Shown: positions 48,295 through 56,705 of the stretch, in pieces
Numbering within the stretch: position 1 is the first letter of the stretch
Layout of the letters: every line of letters begins with the position of its first letter
Assembly (NCBI RefSeq): GCF_000617845.2
Contig: NZ_DF820425.1
Location: forward strand, 379,690-443,689
DNA: 64,000 bases
Direction: 5' to 3'
DNA from: Bradyrhizobium sp. DOA9
GTDB lineage: Bacteria; Pseudomonadota; Alphaproteobacteria; Rhizobiales; Xanthobacteraceae
Position numbers and translations under genes: made by a program
The notes under the pieces: generated by a model
Told to the model about the DNA's origin: nothing
What the model saw: the letters and a program-made list of their open reading frames with translations, nothing else
The model's database searches: none

Positions 48295-48379
48295 GGCTGG
48301 TTGGGTCGCGCGTTGGTCCGAACTTGTCAAGATGAGCCGGGGTTCGCTAGGGTCGCACCCAATCGGGGGAGAGGGGACG

Positions 48380-48778
48380 ATGACGCTCGCGGAATGGTGT
48401 GTCTTCGGGGCGCTGCTGCTCTATCTGTCTACGATCGTCTCGGTCAAATGGATCAGGTTTCGCCGCTTCGACAATTCCCGGCCGCGTGATCCCGCCTTCT
48501 ATGAGGACGCCCTGTCGCAGCGCGCGCTCGGCGCGCACCAGAACGGCATCGAGACGTTTCCGTTCTTCGCCTTCGCGGTGCTGCTCGCCGAATACAGGGA
48601 ATCGCCGCAGCGGCTGATCGACGAACTCGCGGTGCTGTTTCTGATCGTGCGGATCGCCTATGTGCTGACCTATCTCGGCAACCGCCCGACGCTGCGCTCG
48701 ATCCTCTGGAGCATCGGCTTTGCGATCAATCTCGGCATCTTCTTCATGCCGGCGTTGAAGCGGTTTCTCCCGGTGTGA
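48380..48778 (+). CDS. MAPEG family membrane protein
   Basis: A 132-residue protein with four hydrophobic helices. It starts MTLAEWCVFGALLLYLSTI and has RALGAHQNGIETFPFFAFAVL, the MAPEG block with the conserved Gln/Asn/Glu triplet, and NRPTLRSILWSIGFAI. MAPEG proteins are glutathione-linked; most bacterial members have no assigned reaction. GAGGGG precedes the ATG. It is convergent with the thioesterase gene (7-bp gap). Confidence 0.92.
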   Translation: MTLAEWCVFGALLLYLSTIVSVKWIRFRRFDNSRPRDPAFYEDALSQRALGAHQNGIETFPFFAFAVLLAEYRESPQRLIDELAVLFLIVRIAYVLTYLGNRPTLRSILWSIGFAINLGIFFMPALKRFLPV

Positions 48779-48785
48779 GCGGGCC

Positions 48786-49223
48786 TCACGCCAGCAGATG
48801 CCGCTCGCGCGTCGCAATCAGCGCCCGCATCGATGCCGGGATCGTGACCGGACGATGGGTCTTCTGGTCCGTGTAGACCCACACGATCTCGCCGGTCACC
48901 AGCGCCTCAGTGCCGCCCTTCCGGAAGATGGCGAGCTCGAAGACGAGGCTCGAATTGCCGATCCGCGCCACGCGGGCGCCGACGTCGAGCTCCCAGTCGA
49001 ACCTGACAGGCGCCTTGTACTCGATCAGCGATTTGACGACGTGGAAATCGATGCCGGTCGTCTTTGCGTCCGTATATTGGTCGTAGCCCAGCGCGCGAAA
49101 ATACTCGGTGATGGTGGTGTCGAAATAAGTCAAATAATGCGCGTTGAAGACGACGCCCTGGCCGTCGATCTCGGAATAGCGCACCCGGAACGGATGAAAG
49201 AACCAGAAGTTTTCGCGCGACAT
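48786..49223 (-). CDS. Acyl-CoA thioesterase, 4HBT (hotdog) family
   Basis: A 145-residue hotdog protein starting at 49223. It has the 4HBT pattern FRVRYSEIDGQGVVFNAHYLTYFDTTITEYF, in which the Asp of SEIDGQGVV and the following Asn/His match the active site of 4-hydroxybenzoyl-CoA thioesterase-like enzymes such as YbgC. It probably hydrolyses short acyl-CoA or acyl-ACP esters. It stands between the MAPEG gene (convergent) and the NicO unit. No Tol-Pal genes nearby. Confidence 0.92.
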   Translation of the reverse strand: MSRENFWFFHPFRVRYSEIDGQGVVFNAHYLTYFDTTITEYFRALGYDQYTDAKTTGIDFHVVKSLIEYKAPVRFDWELDVGARVARIGNSSLVFELAIFRKGGTEALVTGEIVWVYTDQKTHRPVTIPASMRALIATRERHLLA

Positions 49224-49251
49224 CCAATCCCCCGACTGAGATATTTCAGGC

Positions 49252-49290
49252 TCGTCATTGCGAGGAGCCCTTGCGACGAAGCAATGACGG
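49252..49290. repeat. Reduced palindromic repeat (CGTCATTGCGA family)
   Basis: CGTCATTGCGA (49252-49262) faces GAAGCAATGACGG (49278-49290), a shortened copy of the unit at 38691-38778 that has lost its middle. It lies between the thioesterase and NicO genes. Confidence 0.65.
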
Positions 49291-49344
49291 AGCAAGGCGC
49301 TCGACCGTCTTGCTCAATGAGCGCCGCGAAGCGCAGATACGACC

Positions 49345-50466
49345 TCAAAAACACGTGGTCCGTTCGGCGGCGATGTAGCCGAACAACAGGCCGACGCCGA
49401 ACAGCAGGACCAGACCCGCGGCGCCGAACTCGATGCCGCGCATGAACAGCGCGCCGCCGCCGTCGCGCCCGGCGCTGAGGCGGGCGGCGATGTCCTTGGC
49501 GGAGACGGCGACGACGGCGATGGCCGCCACCGTGATCGCGGTGCCCAATCCCATCAGGAAGGTCGCGGCGACGCCGGCCCAGAACAGGCCCTGCGCGAGC
49601 GCGAACACCAGGACCAGGATGGCCCCCGAGCAGGGCCGGATGCCGACGGTCAGGATCGCGGCGAAGCCGCGCCGCCAGCCGCCGGGGCCCGCGAGCTCGC
49701 TTGGCGTGGGTCCGTGCGAATGGCCGCAATGCTCGTCATGAACGTGGTCGTGCCCGTGGTGATGGTGAGCGTGGCCGTGGCCATGGTGGTGATCATGGCC
49801 GTGATCGTGGTGATGATGATCGTGCGCATCATGATGGTGATGGCCATGGTCGTGCGGCACGCCCGCCATCGCCGGCACCGGCTGGGCGGCCTGGAGTGCG
49901 CCGATGAAGGTGCGGCCCTTGACCCAGACCAGGCGCAGGCCGAACAGCGCGATCATGGCGTAGCTCGCGATCTCGATCACCCCTTCCGCCTTGCACATCG
50001 TCTTCGCCGTCGCATTCAGCACCCAGGCCGAGATGCCGACGATGAGGATCGCGACCAGCGACTGCATCAGGGCCGAGGCAAAGGACAGCGCGATGCCGCG
50101 CCGCGCCGTCTCGCGATTGGCGACCAGATAGGAGGCGATCACCGCCTTGCCGTGGCCGGGACCGGCGGCGTGGAAGATGCCGTAGGCGAATGAGATGAAC
50201 AGCAGCGTCCACACCGCCGAGCCGTCGGACTTCGCGGCGCGGATAGTTGCCGACATCTGGCGATAGAATTCCGACTGTTTTGCCAGGAGCCAGCCGATCA
50301 GGCCGCTTGCTTCAGGCTCGGCCGCCTGCGCCGGTCGCGGCGCGCCGAACGGGTTTTGCGCGAGGAGATCATGAAGCGCGGCGTCAGTCACGCCCACGAC
50401 AAGCAGCACGGCGGCACAGGCGAGCAGCCCGCGCGCGAGCGGAGAGAGTTGCGGCTTCAAGGGCAA
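49345..50466 (-). CDS. Nickel/cobalt efflux or uptake permease (NicO/RcnA family)
   Basis: A 373-residue membrane protein. It has the NicO motifs HAAGPGHGKAVIASYL and GIRPCSGAILVLVFAL and a very long His/Asp-rich loop (about residues 200-252, HDHGHHHHDAHDHHHHDHGHD), typical of metal sensing or binding. About six to seven helices. The start is a TTG at 50466 or 50460; no ATG is in reach, and it overlaps the DUF1007 gene. Direction of transport is not settled by sequence. Confidence 0.88.
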   Translation of the reverse strand: MPLKPQLSPLARGLLACAAVLLVVGVTDAALHDLLAQNPFGAPRPAQAAEPEASGLIGWLLAKQSEFYRQMSATIRAAKSDGSAVWTLLFISFAYGIFHAAGPGHGKAVIASYLVANRETARRGIALSFASALMQSLVAILIVGISAWVLNATAKTMCKAEGVIEIASYAMIALFGLRLVWVKGRTFIGALQAAQPVPAMAGVPHDHGHHHHDAHDHHHHDHGHDHHHGHGHAHHHHGHDHVHDEHCGHSHGPTPSELAGPGGWRRGFAAILTVGIRPCSGAILVLVFALAQGLFWAGVAATFLMGLGTAITVAAIAVVAVSAKDIAARLSAGRDGGGALFMRGIEFGAAGLVLLFGVGLLFGYIAAERTTCF

Positions 50467-51098
50467 TCCACCGTGATCTTGTTGGCGAACATCATGCCGA
50501 AATTCGAGTTCTCGCCGTTCAGGAAGGTCTGCTCGTTCAGCTTCTGCGCGCTCGCGGTGCCGTCGTTCGGCCGTTCCAGCTTCATCTGGCAGCCCGCGGG
50601 CGCACCGACCAGCTTGACCGGATTGTCCTTGGCCATCTGGAAGTCGATGAAGAAGGAGCGGTCGAACACTTCGAGCACCAGCTGCCTGGGCTTGACCGGG
50701 TTCTTCAGCGGCAAGGTGAAGTGCAGGGTCAGCACCGTGTCCTTGTAGTCGAGGAAATAGTCGACCGGCTCCTGGAATCGCTCCTTCTTGCCGTCAGCTC
50801 GCGCAAAGGTGAAGTAGGCGTATTCCTTCAGCGACTCGACATTGGTCTGCGCCAGCGGCTTGAGCTCCTCGCTGGTATAGGCGCCCTTGCTCTTGCTCTC
50901 GAGCCCCTGCACCGCATAGGCCGAGAACATGTCATCGAAGGTCCAGACGTGGCGGACGCCGGTGATGCTGCCGTCGGCTGCGTAGAGCAATTCGCTGGTC
51001 GCGGTGATCCAGACATGCGGATGCGCGCGTGCCGCGCCCGCCGCCAGCGTCATCGCGGCGGCGAGCAGGAATCCGAACAGGCGGCGCATGCCCATCAT
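50457..51098 (-). CDS. DUF1007 family periplasmic protein
   Basis: A 213-residue precursor with signal peptide (MRRLFGFLLAAAMTLAAGAARA) and a mature DUF1007 domain (HPHVWITATSELLYAADGSI, VRHVWTFDDMFSAYAVQGL, SYFTFARADGKK-type block). DUF1007 genes regularly sit next to NicO transporters and may capture or hand over metal (HPHVW could bind it). It overlaps the M3 peptidase stop by 4 bp (ATGA) and NicO at its own end. The start at 51098 is supported by that overlap; ATG 51095 or 51089 also possible. Confidence 0.88.
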   Translation of the reverse strand: MMGMRRLFGFLLAAAMTLAAGAARAHPHVWITATSELLYAADGSITGVRHVWTFDDMFSAYAVQGLESKSKGAYTSEELKPLAQTNVESLKEYAYFTFARADGKKERFQEPVDYFLDYKDTVLTLHFTLPLKNPVKPRQLVLEVFDRSFFIDFQMAKDNPVKLVGAPAGCQMKLERPNDGTASAQKLNEQTFLNGENSNFGMMFANKITVDCP

Positions 51099-53176
51099 GC
51101 CGCCTTGGCGTCTTCGAGCAGGCCGCGGCGGCGCAGCAGCGCATCCGGCTCCGGCGGGCGGCCACGGAAGGCCTCGTAGGCGGCTTCGGGATCGACCGAC
51201 CCGCCGCTCGAGTAGATGTCGTCGTGCAGACGCTTGGCCACGGCAGGATCGAAGATGTCGCCGGCCTCCTCGAACGCGCCGAAGGCGTCGGCGTCCATCA
51301 CCTCCGACCACATGTAGCTGTAATAGCCGGCGGCATAGTGGTCGCCGGTGAAGATGTGGCCGAACTGCGTCGGACGGTGGCGCAGCGCGATCTCCTCGGG
51401 CATGCCGATCTTCTCCAGTTCCTTCTTCTCGAAGGCGCGCACGTCCTCCGCGGCCGACGCCGGCTGGGTGTGGAATTCGAGGTCAACCAGCGCCGAGGAG
51501 ACGAACTCGACCGTGGCAAAGCCCTGGTTGAATTTTCGCGCGGCGAGGAAGCGTTGCAACAGGTCGTCCGGCAGCGGCTCGCCGGTCTGGTAGTGGCGGG
51601 CGAACTTCTGCAGCACCTCGGGGCGCTCCTGCCAGTGCTCGTAGAGCTGGGAGGGCAGCTCGACGAAATCGGTGAACACGGAGGTGCCCGACAACGAGGG
51701 ATAGGTCACGTTGGAGAGCATGCCGTGCAGACCGTGGCCGAACTCGTGGAACAGGGTGCGGGCATCGTCGGGCGACAGCAGCGCCGGCTCGCCGCCGGCG
51801 CCCTTGGCGAAATTGCAGATGTTGAGAACCAGCGGCGCGACGTCGCCGTCGAGCTTCTGCTGGTCGCGCAGCGAGGTCATCCAGGCGCCGGAGCGCTTCG
51901 ACGGCCGGGCGAAGTAGTCGCCATAGAACAGCGCCTTGTGCTTGCCGTCCGGCCCCTTCATCTCCCAGACCCGGACGTCGGGATGCCAGACCGGAATGTC
52001 CTTGCGCTCCTCGAAGGTGACGCCGAACAGGCGCGTGGCGCAGTCGAAGGCGGCGGCGATCATGTTGTCGAGGCCGAGATACGGCTTGATCGCGGAATCA
52101 TCGAAATTGGCGCGCTGCAGACGCAGCTTCTCGGCGTAGAAGCGCCAGTCCCAGGGGGCGAGCTTGAAATTGCCGCCCTCTTCCGTGATCAGCGCCTGCA
52201 TCTCGTCGCGGTCGGCGAGCGCGCGGGCCCGGGCCGGCTTCCAGACCCGCTCGAGCAGGCCGCGCACCGCGTCCGGCGTCTTGGCCATGGAATCCTCGAG
52301 CCGGTAGGCGGCATAGGTCTGATAGCCCAGGAGCCTGGCGCTCTCCTCGCGCAGCTTCAGGATCTCGACGATGGTCGCGTTGTTGTCATTGGCGTTGCCG
52401 TTGTCGCCGCGCGCGATGAAGGCCTTGTAGACCTTCTCGCGGAGGTCGCGCCGGGCGGAGCTCTTCAGGAACGTCTCGACCGAGGAGCGCGACAGCGTGA
52501 CGATGGCCTTGCCTGCCATGTCGCGCTCTTCCGCCGCAGCCTTGGCGCTGGCGACGAAGCTCTCAGGCAGGCCCTGGCGGTCGCCCTCCCCGAGCTCCAG
52601 GAACCAGTCCTGCTCGTCGCCGAGCAGATGGTGGCTGAAGCCGGTGCCGAGCTGGGCCAGCCGTTCGTTGATCTCGGCCATCCGGGTCTTGGCCTCTTCG
52701 GAGAGGCCGGCGCCGGCGCGATGGAAGCGGGTGTAGGTGCGCTCCAAGAGGCGGAGCTGCTCGGTCGTGAGACCGAGACCCGCGCGGTTCTCGTGCAGAT
52801 GGGCGATGCGGCCGAACAGCACGGCGTTCATCATGATCGGATTCCAGTGCCGCGCCATCCGCAAGGAGACCTCCTTGTCGATCTCCAGGATGGCCGGGTT
52901 GGAATGCGCCGAGACGAGGTCGTAGAACACCGCCGCGACCTTGCTCAAGAGCTTGCCGGAGCGCTCCAGCGCCGTGATGGTGTTGGCGAAGTCGGGCGCG
53001 GCCGGATCGTTGGTGATCGCCGCGATCTCGGCGGAATGGTCGGCAAAGGCCTGCTCGAAGGCCGGCAGGAAGTGCTCCGGCCTGATCTCGTCGAAGGGCG
53101 GGGTCGCGAACGGCGTCACCCAGGCCTTCAGCAGCGGATTGGTCTCGGCGTCCGTAGTTTGGCGGGTTTCTGACAT
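51095..53176 (-). CDS. M3 family metallopeptidase (oligopeptidase A / Dcp type)
   Basis: A 693-residue cytosolic zinc peptidase that trims oligopeptides. It has the HEXXH site in LFHEFGHGLHGML (near residue 470) with the downstream glutamate about 25 residues later (FTDFVELPSQLYEHW). The N-terminal part is the usual helical lid (PPFDEIRPEHFLPAFEQAF). The start is taken as ATG 53176; a GTG at 53179 is the only longer option. It heads an operon with DUF1007 and NicO through 4-bp overlaps. Confidence 0.95.
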   Translation of the reverse strand: MSETRQTTDAETNPLLKAWVTPFATPPFDEIRPEHFLPAFEQAFADHSAEIAAITNDPAAPDFANTITALERSGKLLSKVAAVFYDLVSAHSNPAILEIDKEVSLRMARHWNPIMMNAVLFGRIAHLHENRAGLGLTTEQLRLLERTYTRFHRAGAGLSEEAKTRMAEINERLAQLGTGFSHHLLGDEQDWFLELGEGDRQGLPESFVASAKAAAEERDMAGKAIVTLSRSSVETFLKSSARRDLREKVYKAFIARGDNGNANDNNATIVEILKLREESARLLGYQTYAAYRLEDSMAKTPDAVRGLLERVWKPARARALADRDEMQALITEEGGNFKLAPWDWRFYAEKLRLQRANFDDSAIKPYLGLDNMIAAAFDCATRLFGVTFEERKDIPVWHPDVRVWEMKGPDGKHKALFYGDYFARPSKRSGAWMTSLRDQQKLDGDVAPLVLNICNFAKGAGGEPALLSPDDARTLFHEFGHGLHGMLSNVTYPSLSGTSVFTDFVELPSQLYEHWQERPEVLQKFARHYQTGEPLPDDLLQRFLAARKFNQGFATVEFVSSALVDLEFHTQPASAAEDVRAFEKKELEKIGMPEEIALRHRPTQFGHIFTGDHYAAGYYSYMWSEVMDADAFGAFEEAGDIFDPAVAKRLHDDIYSSGGSVDPEAAYEAFRGRPPEPDALLRRRGLLEDAKAA

Positions 53177-53312
53177 CACAAGTCCCGAATTTCATGGCTC
53201 GATCGTTGCGGCCAGCTATAGCACGCGTGGGGCTTTTTTGGGCCGTTTGCCCTTGCCCCCGGCCGCCTTTTCGGGGAGATTGCGGCCCTCGAAGCCAGGA
53301 TCCCCTGAAGCC

Positions 53313-53567
53313 ATGAACGCGTCTTCGTCATCGTCCCGCCAGATCGTCTGGCCCAGCGTCATCACCGTCATCAGCGCCGCCATCCTGATCGGCGCGGAGG
53401 TGTTCGGCGCGGCCTTTGCCGGCGGCTGGGCGCTCGCGATCCTGTTCGGGCTCGGCGATCAGGGCGCCCACATCCTGCAGGCCGTGCTGTTCGCACTCGG
53501 CGTGCTCGTGATGACTGCTTTCATCCGCGGCGCTCAGCGCATCGAGCCCTTCACCAAGCGCCGCTGA
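53313..53567 (+). CDS. Small membrane protein (84 aa)
   Basis: An 84-residue protein with two membrane helices (VWPSVITVISAAILIGAEVFGAAFAGGWALAILF and AHILQAVLFALGVLVMTAFI). A charged tail follows (RGAQRIEPFTKRR). No known family. It lies upstream of the speF-type leader in the same direction but has its own space; no strong ribosome site precedes the ATG. Retained because composition and topology look genuine. Confidence 0.65.
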   Translation: MNASSSSSRQIVWPSVITVISAAILIGAEVFGAAFAGGWALAILFGLGDQGAHILQAVLFALGVLVMTAFIRGAQRIEPFTKRR

Positions 53568-53693
53568 CGCTTCGCGCGCGTGGGCAACACGCGCAGCTCG
53601 GCGAAAACTTAACGCGCGTTCATCTTCCGCGTCGCTCGCGCAACAGCGCGCAAGCAGATGTTAGGCAATTCTGTTCTCAGCCTAAAAAAATTC

Positions 53694-53722
53694 TTGCGAA
53701 CCAGAGTCAAAACGCTTATGTG
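53694..53722 (+). promoter_or_regulatory. Promoter of the polyamine operon
   Basis: TTGCGA (53694-53699) and TATGTG (53717-53722) are spaced by 17 bases in an A/T-rich stretch. The predicted start is about 53729, giving a leader of about 527 nt before the decarboxylase start. Confidence 0.55.
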
Positions 53723-53728
53723 CGGACT

Positions 53729-54255
53729 TGCCCAATTTCGCACGTGCCTGTGGTCGTGTGTCAGTCGGTAGGTATCCGGACAAGAGGCCGGACAGCCGCC
53801 AAGGGGTGAAGAAGCCGAGGGGCTCTTCGGAAGTGCGGAAGTCGGAAGACTGAGGTCGCAAGACCGCAAAGTCGGACGACGAAGCAAACCCGGAGCGCCC
53901 AGCATCTCTCTCAAAGAGATGCCATGTCGAAGGTGACTTCGCCCTTTGCAACCGTGACTGGCAGCCGGAGGCGAACCGGCGCACCCCGCTCTCAACGGGG
54001 GACGCGACTTAAAGCAACGACGGATCGGGCTTTTTTGGTCTCTACCGGCAGTCCAACGCCGGCGCGGGCTACTGAAAAGGCTTGTCCTTCATTGCCAGGT
54101 GAGCGGGCGGGAAACTCTCCCAACCAATCCACGGCAGCACAGTCTGGTTTGAGTTTTTTGGCCTCGACGCGCCTCCATCGCGCGATGCGGCCGAAGCACT
54201 CTCATCAGACGTCATGTTGATGCGGTTCCCGTCGCTGGGACCGTTGGAGAGTGCC
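53729..54255 (+). promoter_or_regulatory. speF-type structured leader RNA
   Basis: The 688 bp between 53568 and 54255 contain no supported protein gene but several strong local pairings, including CTCTTCGGAAG-type hairpins around 53820-53880 and GCATCTCTCTCAAAGAGATGC at 53911-53931. It lies directly in front of an alphaproteobacterial ornithine decarboxylase gene, exactly where the conserved speF RNA motif (Rfam RF00518, about 400 nt) is found in this class. A T-run at 54031-54036 could belong to an attenuator. Assignment by position and memory of the motif, not by covariance search. Confidence 0.7.
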
Positions 54256-55398
54256 ATGACTGAACGTATCCAGGAATTCCTGCGCAACCGCCGCAACGAA
54301 GGCCGCGACACCGAGCCGTGCCTCGTCGTCGACCTCGAGGTCGTGCGCGACAACTACCAGAGCTTCGCCAAGGCGCTGCCCGACAGCCGCGTGTTCTATG
54401 CCGTCAAGGCGAACCCGGCGCCGGAAGTGCTGGCTCTGCTCGCCTCCATGGGCTCCTGCTTCGACACCGCCACGGTCGCCGAGATCGAGATGGCGCTGGC
54501 TGCGGGTGCGACGCCCGACCGCATCTCCTTCGGCAACACGATCAAGAAGGAGCGCGACATCGCGCGCGCCTTTGCGCTCGGCATTCGCCTGTTCGCGGTC
54601 GATTGCGCGGCCGAGGTCGAGAAGGTCGCCCGCGCCGCCCCCGGTGCGAAGGTGTTCTGCCGCATCCTCTATGACTGCGCCGGCGCCGAGTGGCCGCTGT
54701 CGCGCAAGTTCGGCTGCGACCCGGAAATGGCGGTCGAGGTGCTCGACCTCGCCAAGCGCCTGGGCCTGGAGCCGTGCGGCATCTCCTTCCATGTCGGCTC
54801 GCAGCAGCGCAAGGTGAAGGCGTGGGACCGTGCGCTGGCGATGGCCTCGCAGGTGTTCCGCGACTGCGCCGAGCGCGGCATCAACCTGACCATGGTCAAC
54901 ATGGGCGGCGGCTTTCCGACCAAGTACCTGAAGGACGTGCCGCCGGTCGTGACCTACGGCCGCTCGATCTTCCGCGCGCTGCGCAAGCACTTCGGCAATC
55001 AGATCCCGGAGACCATCATCGAGCCGGGCCGCGGCATGGTGGGCAACGCCGGCGTCATCGAATCCGAGGTCGTGCTGATCTCGAAGAAGAGCGACGAGGA
55101 CGAGGTGCGCTGGGTGTACCTGGACATCGGCAAGTTCGGCGGTCTCGCCGAGACCATGGACGAGTCGATCCGCTACGCCATCCGCACCCGTCACGACGGC
55201 GCGGACATGACCCCGTGCGTGCTCGCAGGTCCAACCTGCGACAGCGCCGACGTGCTGTACGAGAAGAACCCGTATCCGCTTCCCGTCACGCTCGAGATCG
55301 GCGACAAGGTGCTGATCGAGGGCACCGGGGCCTATACGTCGACCTACTCGTCGGTGGCGTTCAACGGCATCCCGCCGCTGCGCACGTATCACATCTGA
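54256..55398 (+). CDS. speF: Ornithine/lysine decarboxylase, fold III PLP enzyme
   Basis: A 380-residue PLP enzyme turning ornithine into putrescine (possibly lysine into cadaverine). Key motifs: YAVKANP with the PLP lysine Lys51, SFHVGSQ, MGGGFPTKY, EPGRGMVGNAG, and AGPTCDSADVLY with the catalytic Cys. The length and alpha/beta-barrel layout match the eukaryotic-like ODC of alphaproteobacteria. The start at 54256 follows GGAGAG. It begins the polyamine cluster under a speF-type leader and is followed by GNAT, RidA and homospermidine synthase. Confidence 0.95.
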   Translation: MTERIQEFLRNRRNEGRDTEPCLVVDLEVVRDNYQSFAKALPDSRVFYAVKANPAPEVLALLASMGSCFDTATVAEIEMALAAGATPDRISFGNTIKKERDIARAFALGIRLFAVDCAAEVEKVARAAPGAKVFCRILYDCAGAEWPLSRKFGCDPEMAVEVLDLAKRLGLEPCGISFHVGSQQRKVKAWDRALAMASQVFRDCAERGINLTMVNMGGGFPTKYLKDVPPVVTYGRSIFRALRKHFGNQIPETIIEPGRGMVGNAGVIESEVVLISKKSDEDEVRWVYLDIGKFGGLAETMDESIRYAIRTRHDGADMTPCVLAGPTCDSADVLYEKNPYPLPVTLEIGDKVLIEGTGAYTSTYSSVAFNGIPPLRTYHI

Positions 55399-55432
55399 TC
55401 CGCCTCTCTGTTCTAGAGGCCTGACGAACCCG

Positions 55433-55515
55433 GGAGCCGGCTTGCCGGCTCCTCCCTCACATCTCGATTTCTGAAGACGTCTTGAACAGGCGTGCTGCGC
55501 GCACGCCGGTTCAAG
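55433..55515 (+). other. Two strong hairpins between speF and the GNAT gene
   Basis: The first, GGAGCCGGC (55433-55441) with GCCGGCTCC (55444-55452), has a 2-base loop as written. The second, CTTGAAC-A-GGCGTGC (55481-55495) with GCACGCC-G-GTTCAAG (55501-55515), has 14 pairs and one mismatch. No T-run follows, so they could stabilise the speF mRNA or reduce read-through. Confidence 0.55.
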
Positions 55516-55531
55516 CGAGGACTGATGTGCC

Positions 55532-56119
55532 ATGACTGCTCCTCGGAAGCCGCAAGTTGCCTTCACCTCGAAAGCCGCTCCGTTCGTGATCCGTGCGGAA
55601 CGTGCTGGAGACGTCGCGACGCGCGAAGCGCTGCTCGATGCCTGCTTTGGCGAGAACCGCCATGGCCGCACCTGCCAGCGCCTGCGCGACGGACGCACGC
55701 CCGCCGCAGGCCTCGCCCTGTCGGCGATGCGCGATGGCAAGCTCGTGGGAACCGTGCGGCTGTGGCATGTCAGCGCCGGAGGCAGGCCCGCTCTGGTCCT
55801 CGGACCGCTGGCGGTCGACCCTGCCTGCCGCGAGCTCGGGATCGGCGCCGCGCTGATGCAACATGCGCTGGCTGCCGCCCGGGCGCGCGGGCATGACGCC
55901 GTGATCCTGCTCGGCGATGCCCCCTATTACGCCCGCTTCGGCTTCTCGACGGAGAGGACCGCGGAGCTGTCGCTGCCGGGCCCGTTCGAGCGCGACCGCC
56001 TGCTGGCGATCGAGTTCACCGAGGGCGCGCTGGACGGCGCCGAAGGGATGATCGTCCCGACCGGCGCGGCCGTGCCCAAACGGAGGTCGGTTCGCGCGCC
56101 TGAGGCGCACGCGGCCTGA
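55532..56119 (+). CDS. GNAT family N-acetyltransferase (YhbS-like)
   Basis: A 195-residue acetyltransferase. It has the GNAT core: LVGTVRLWHV, LGPLAVDPACRELGIGAALMQHAL (acetyl-CoA loop), and GHDAVILLGDAPYYARFGF. This is the YhbS-type. Its place in the polyamine operon suggests a polyamine or diamine acetyltransferase, but the sequence does not show this. The C-terminal tail is basic and Ala-rich. The ATG at 55532 follows a weak ribosome site. Confidence 0.88.
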   Translation: MTAPRKPQVAFTSKAAPFVIRAERAGDVATREALLDACFGENRHGRTCQRLRDGRTPAAGLALSAMRDGKLVGTVRLWHVSAGGRPALVLGPLAVDPACRELGIGAALMQHALAAARARGHDAVILLGDAPYYARFGFSTERTAELSLPGPFERDRLLAIEFTEGALDGAEGMIVPTGAAVPKRRSVRAPEAHAA

Positions 56120-56266
56120 GGGATCGCCCCTGTAGCGACGACCGCCGCCGCATCGCGCGGCAGCGCCTGGCCGCGCCTGCGCCAGACCCGTTGCTTTGGG
56201 GTTGCGCAGGCGCCGGAAACGCCCTTTAACCCCGCGAAACACCCCCTCAGTCGAGGCCCACGACCG

Positions 56267-56656
56267 ATGTCCCGTCGCCTGATCTCCACCGGCTCCCCGC
56301 TCGAGAAGACCGTCGGCTACAGCCGCGCCGTGATCGACGGCGATTTCGCCTTCGTCGCCGGAACCACCGGCTACGACTACACCACGATGACCATGCCGGC
56401 AGATGTCACGAGCCAGTCACGCAACTGCTTCAAGACCATCGCGGCCGCCCTGAAGGAGGGTGGATTCGAGATGGCCGATATCGTCCGTGCGACCTATTAC
56501 GTGACCGACGCCAGCTATATCGATGCCCACTTCGCCGTCTGCGGCGAGGTCCTCGGCGACATCAGGCCGGCGGCGACCTTGCTGGTCGTCTCGGCGCTCG
56601 CCAGGCCGGAGATGAAGGTCGAGATCGAAGTCACCGCCAAGCGCCGCAGCGCTTGA
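56267..56656 (+). CDS. RidA family protein (enamine/imine deaminase)
   Basis: A 129-residue RidA-fold protein: MSRRLISTGSPLEKTVGYSRAVIDGDFAFVAGTTGYD, then TLLVVSALARPEMKVEIEVTA. The Arg/Glu of the active pocket are present in RPAATLLVVSALARPEMKVEIE-type order. RidA removes reactive enamine/imine intermediates, which a PLP decarboxylase can produce, so its presence between the decarboxylase and homospermidine synthase makes sense. It lies 50 bp before the homospermidine synthase gene. Confidence 0.9.
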   Translation: MSRRLISTGSPLEKTVGYSRAVIDGDFAFVAGTTGYDYTTMTMPADVTSQSRNCFKTIAAALKEGGFEMADIVRATYYVTDASYIDAHFAVCGEVLGDIRPAATLLVVSALARPEMKVEIEVTAKRRSA

Positions 56657-56705
56657 TCCCGTCCCACCCCTTCTGCCTACCAGCACGTTCCGGAGAAACC
56701 ATCCC

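Noticed and set aside
53924..54220. Open frame inside the decarboxylase leader
   Set aside because: Ser/Arg/Thr-rich translation without a ribosome site; the stretch is better explained as a structured leader RNA. A very short leader peptide is not excluded.
54205..55740. Long leftward open frame opposite ornithine decarboxylase
   Set aside because: It spans the decarboxylase, an intergenic hairpin region and the GNAT start, and has no motif.
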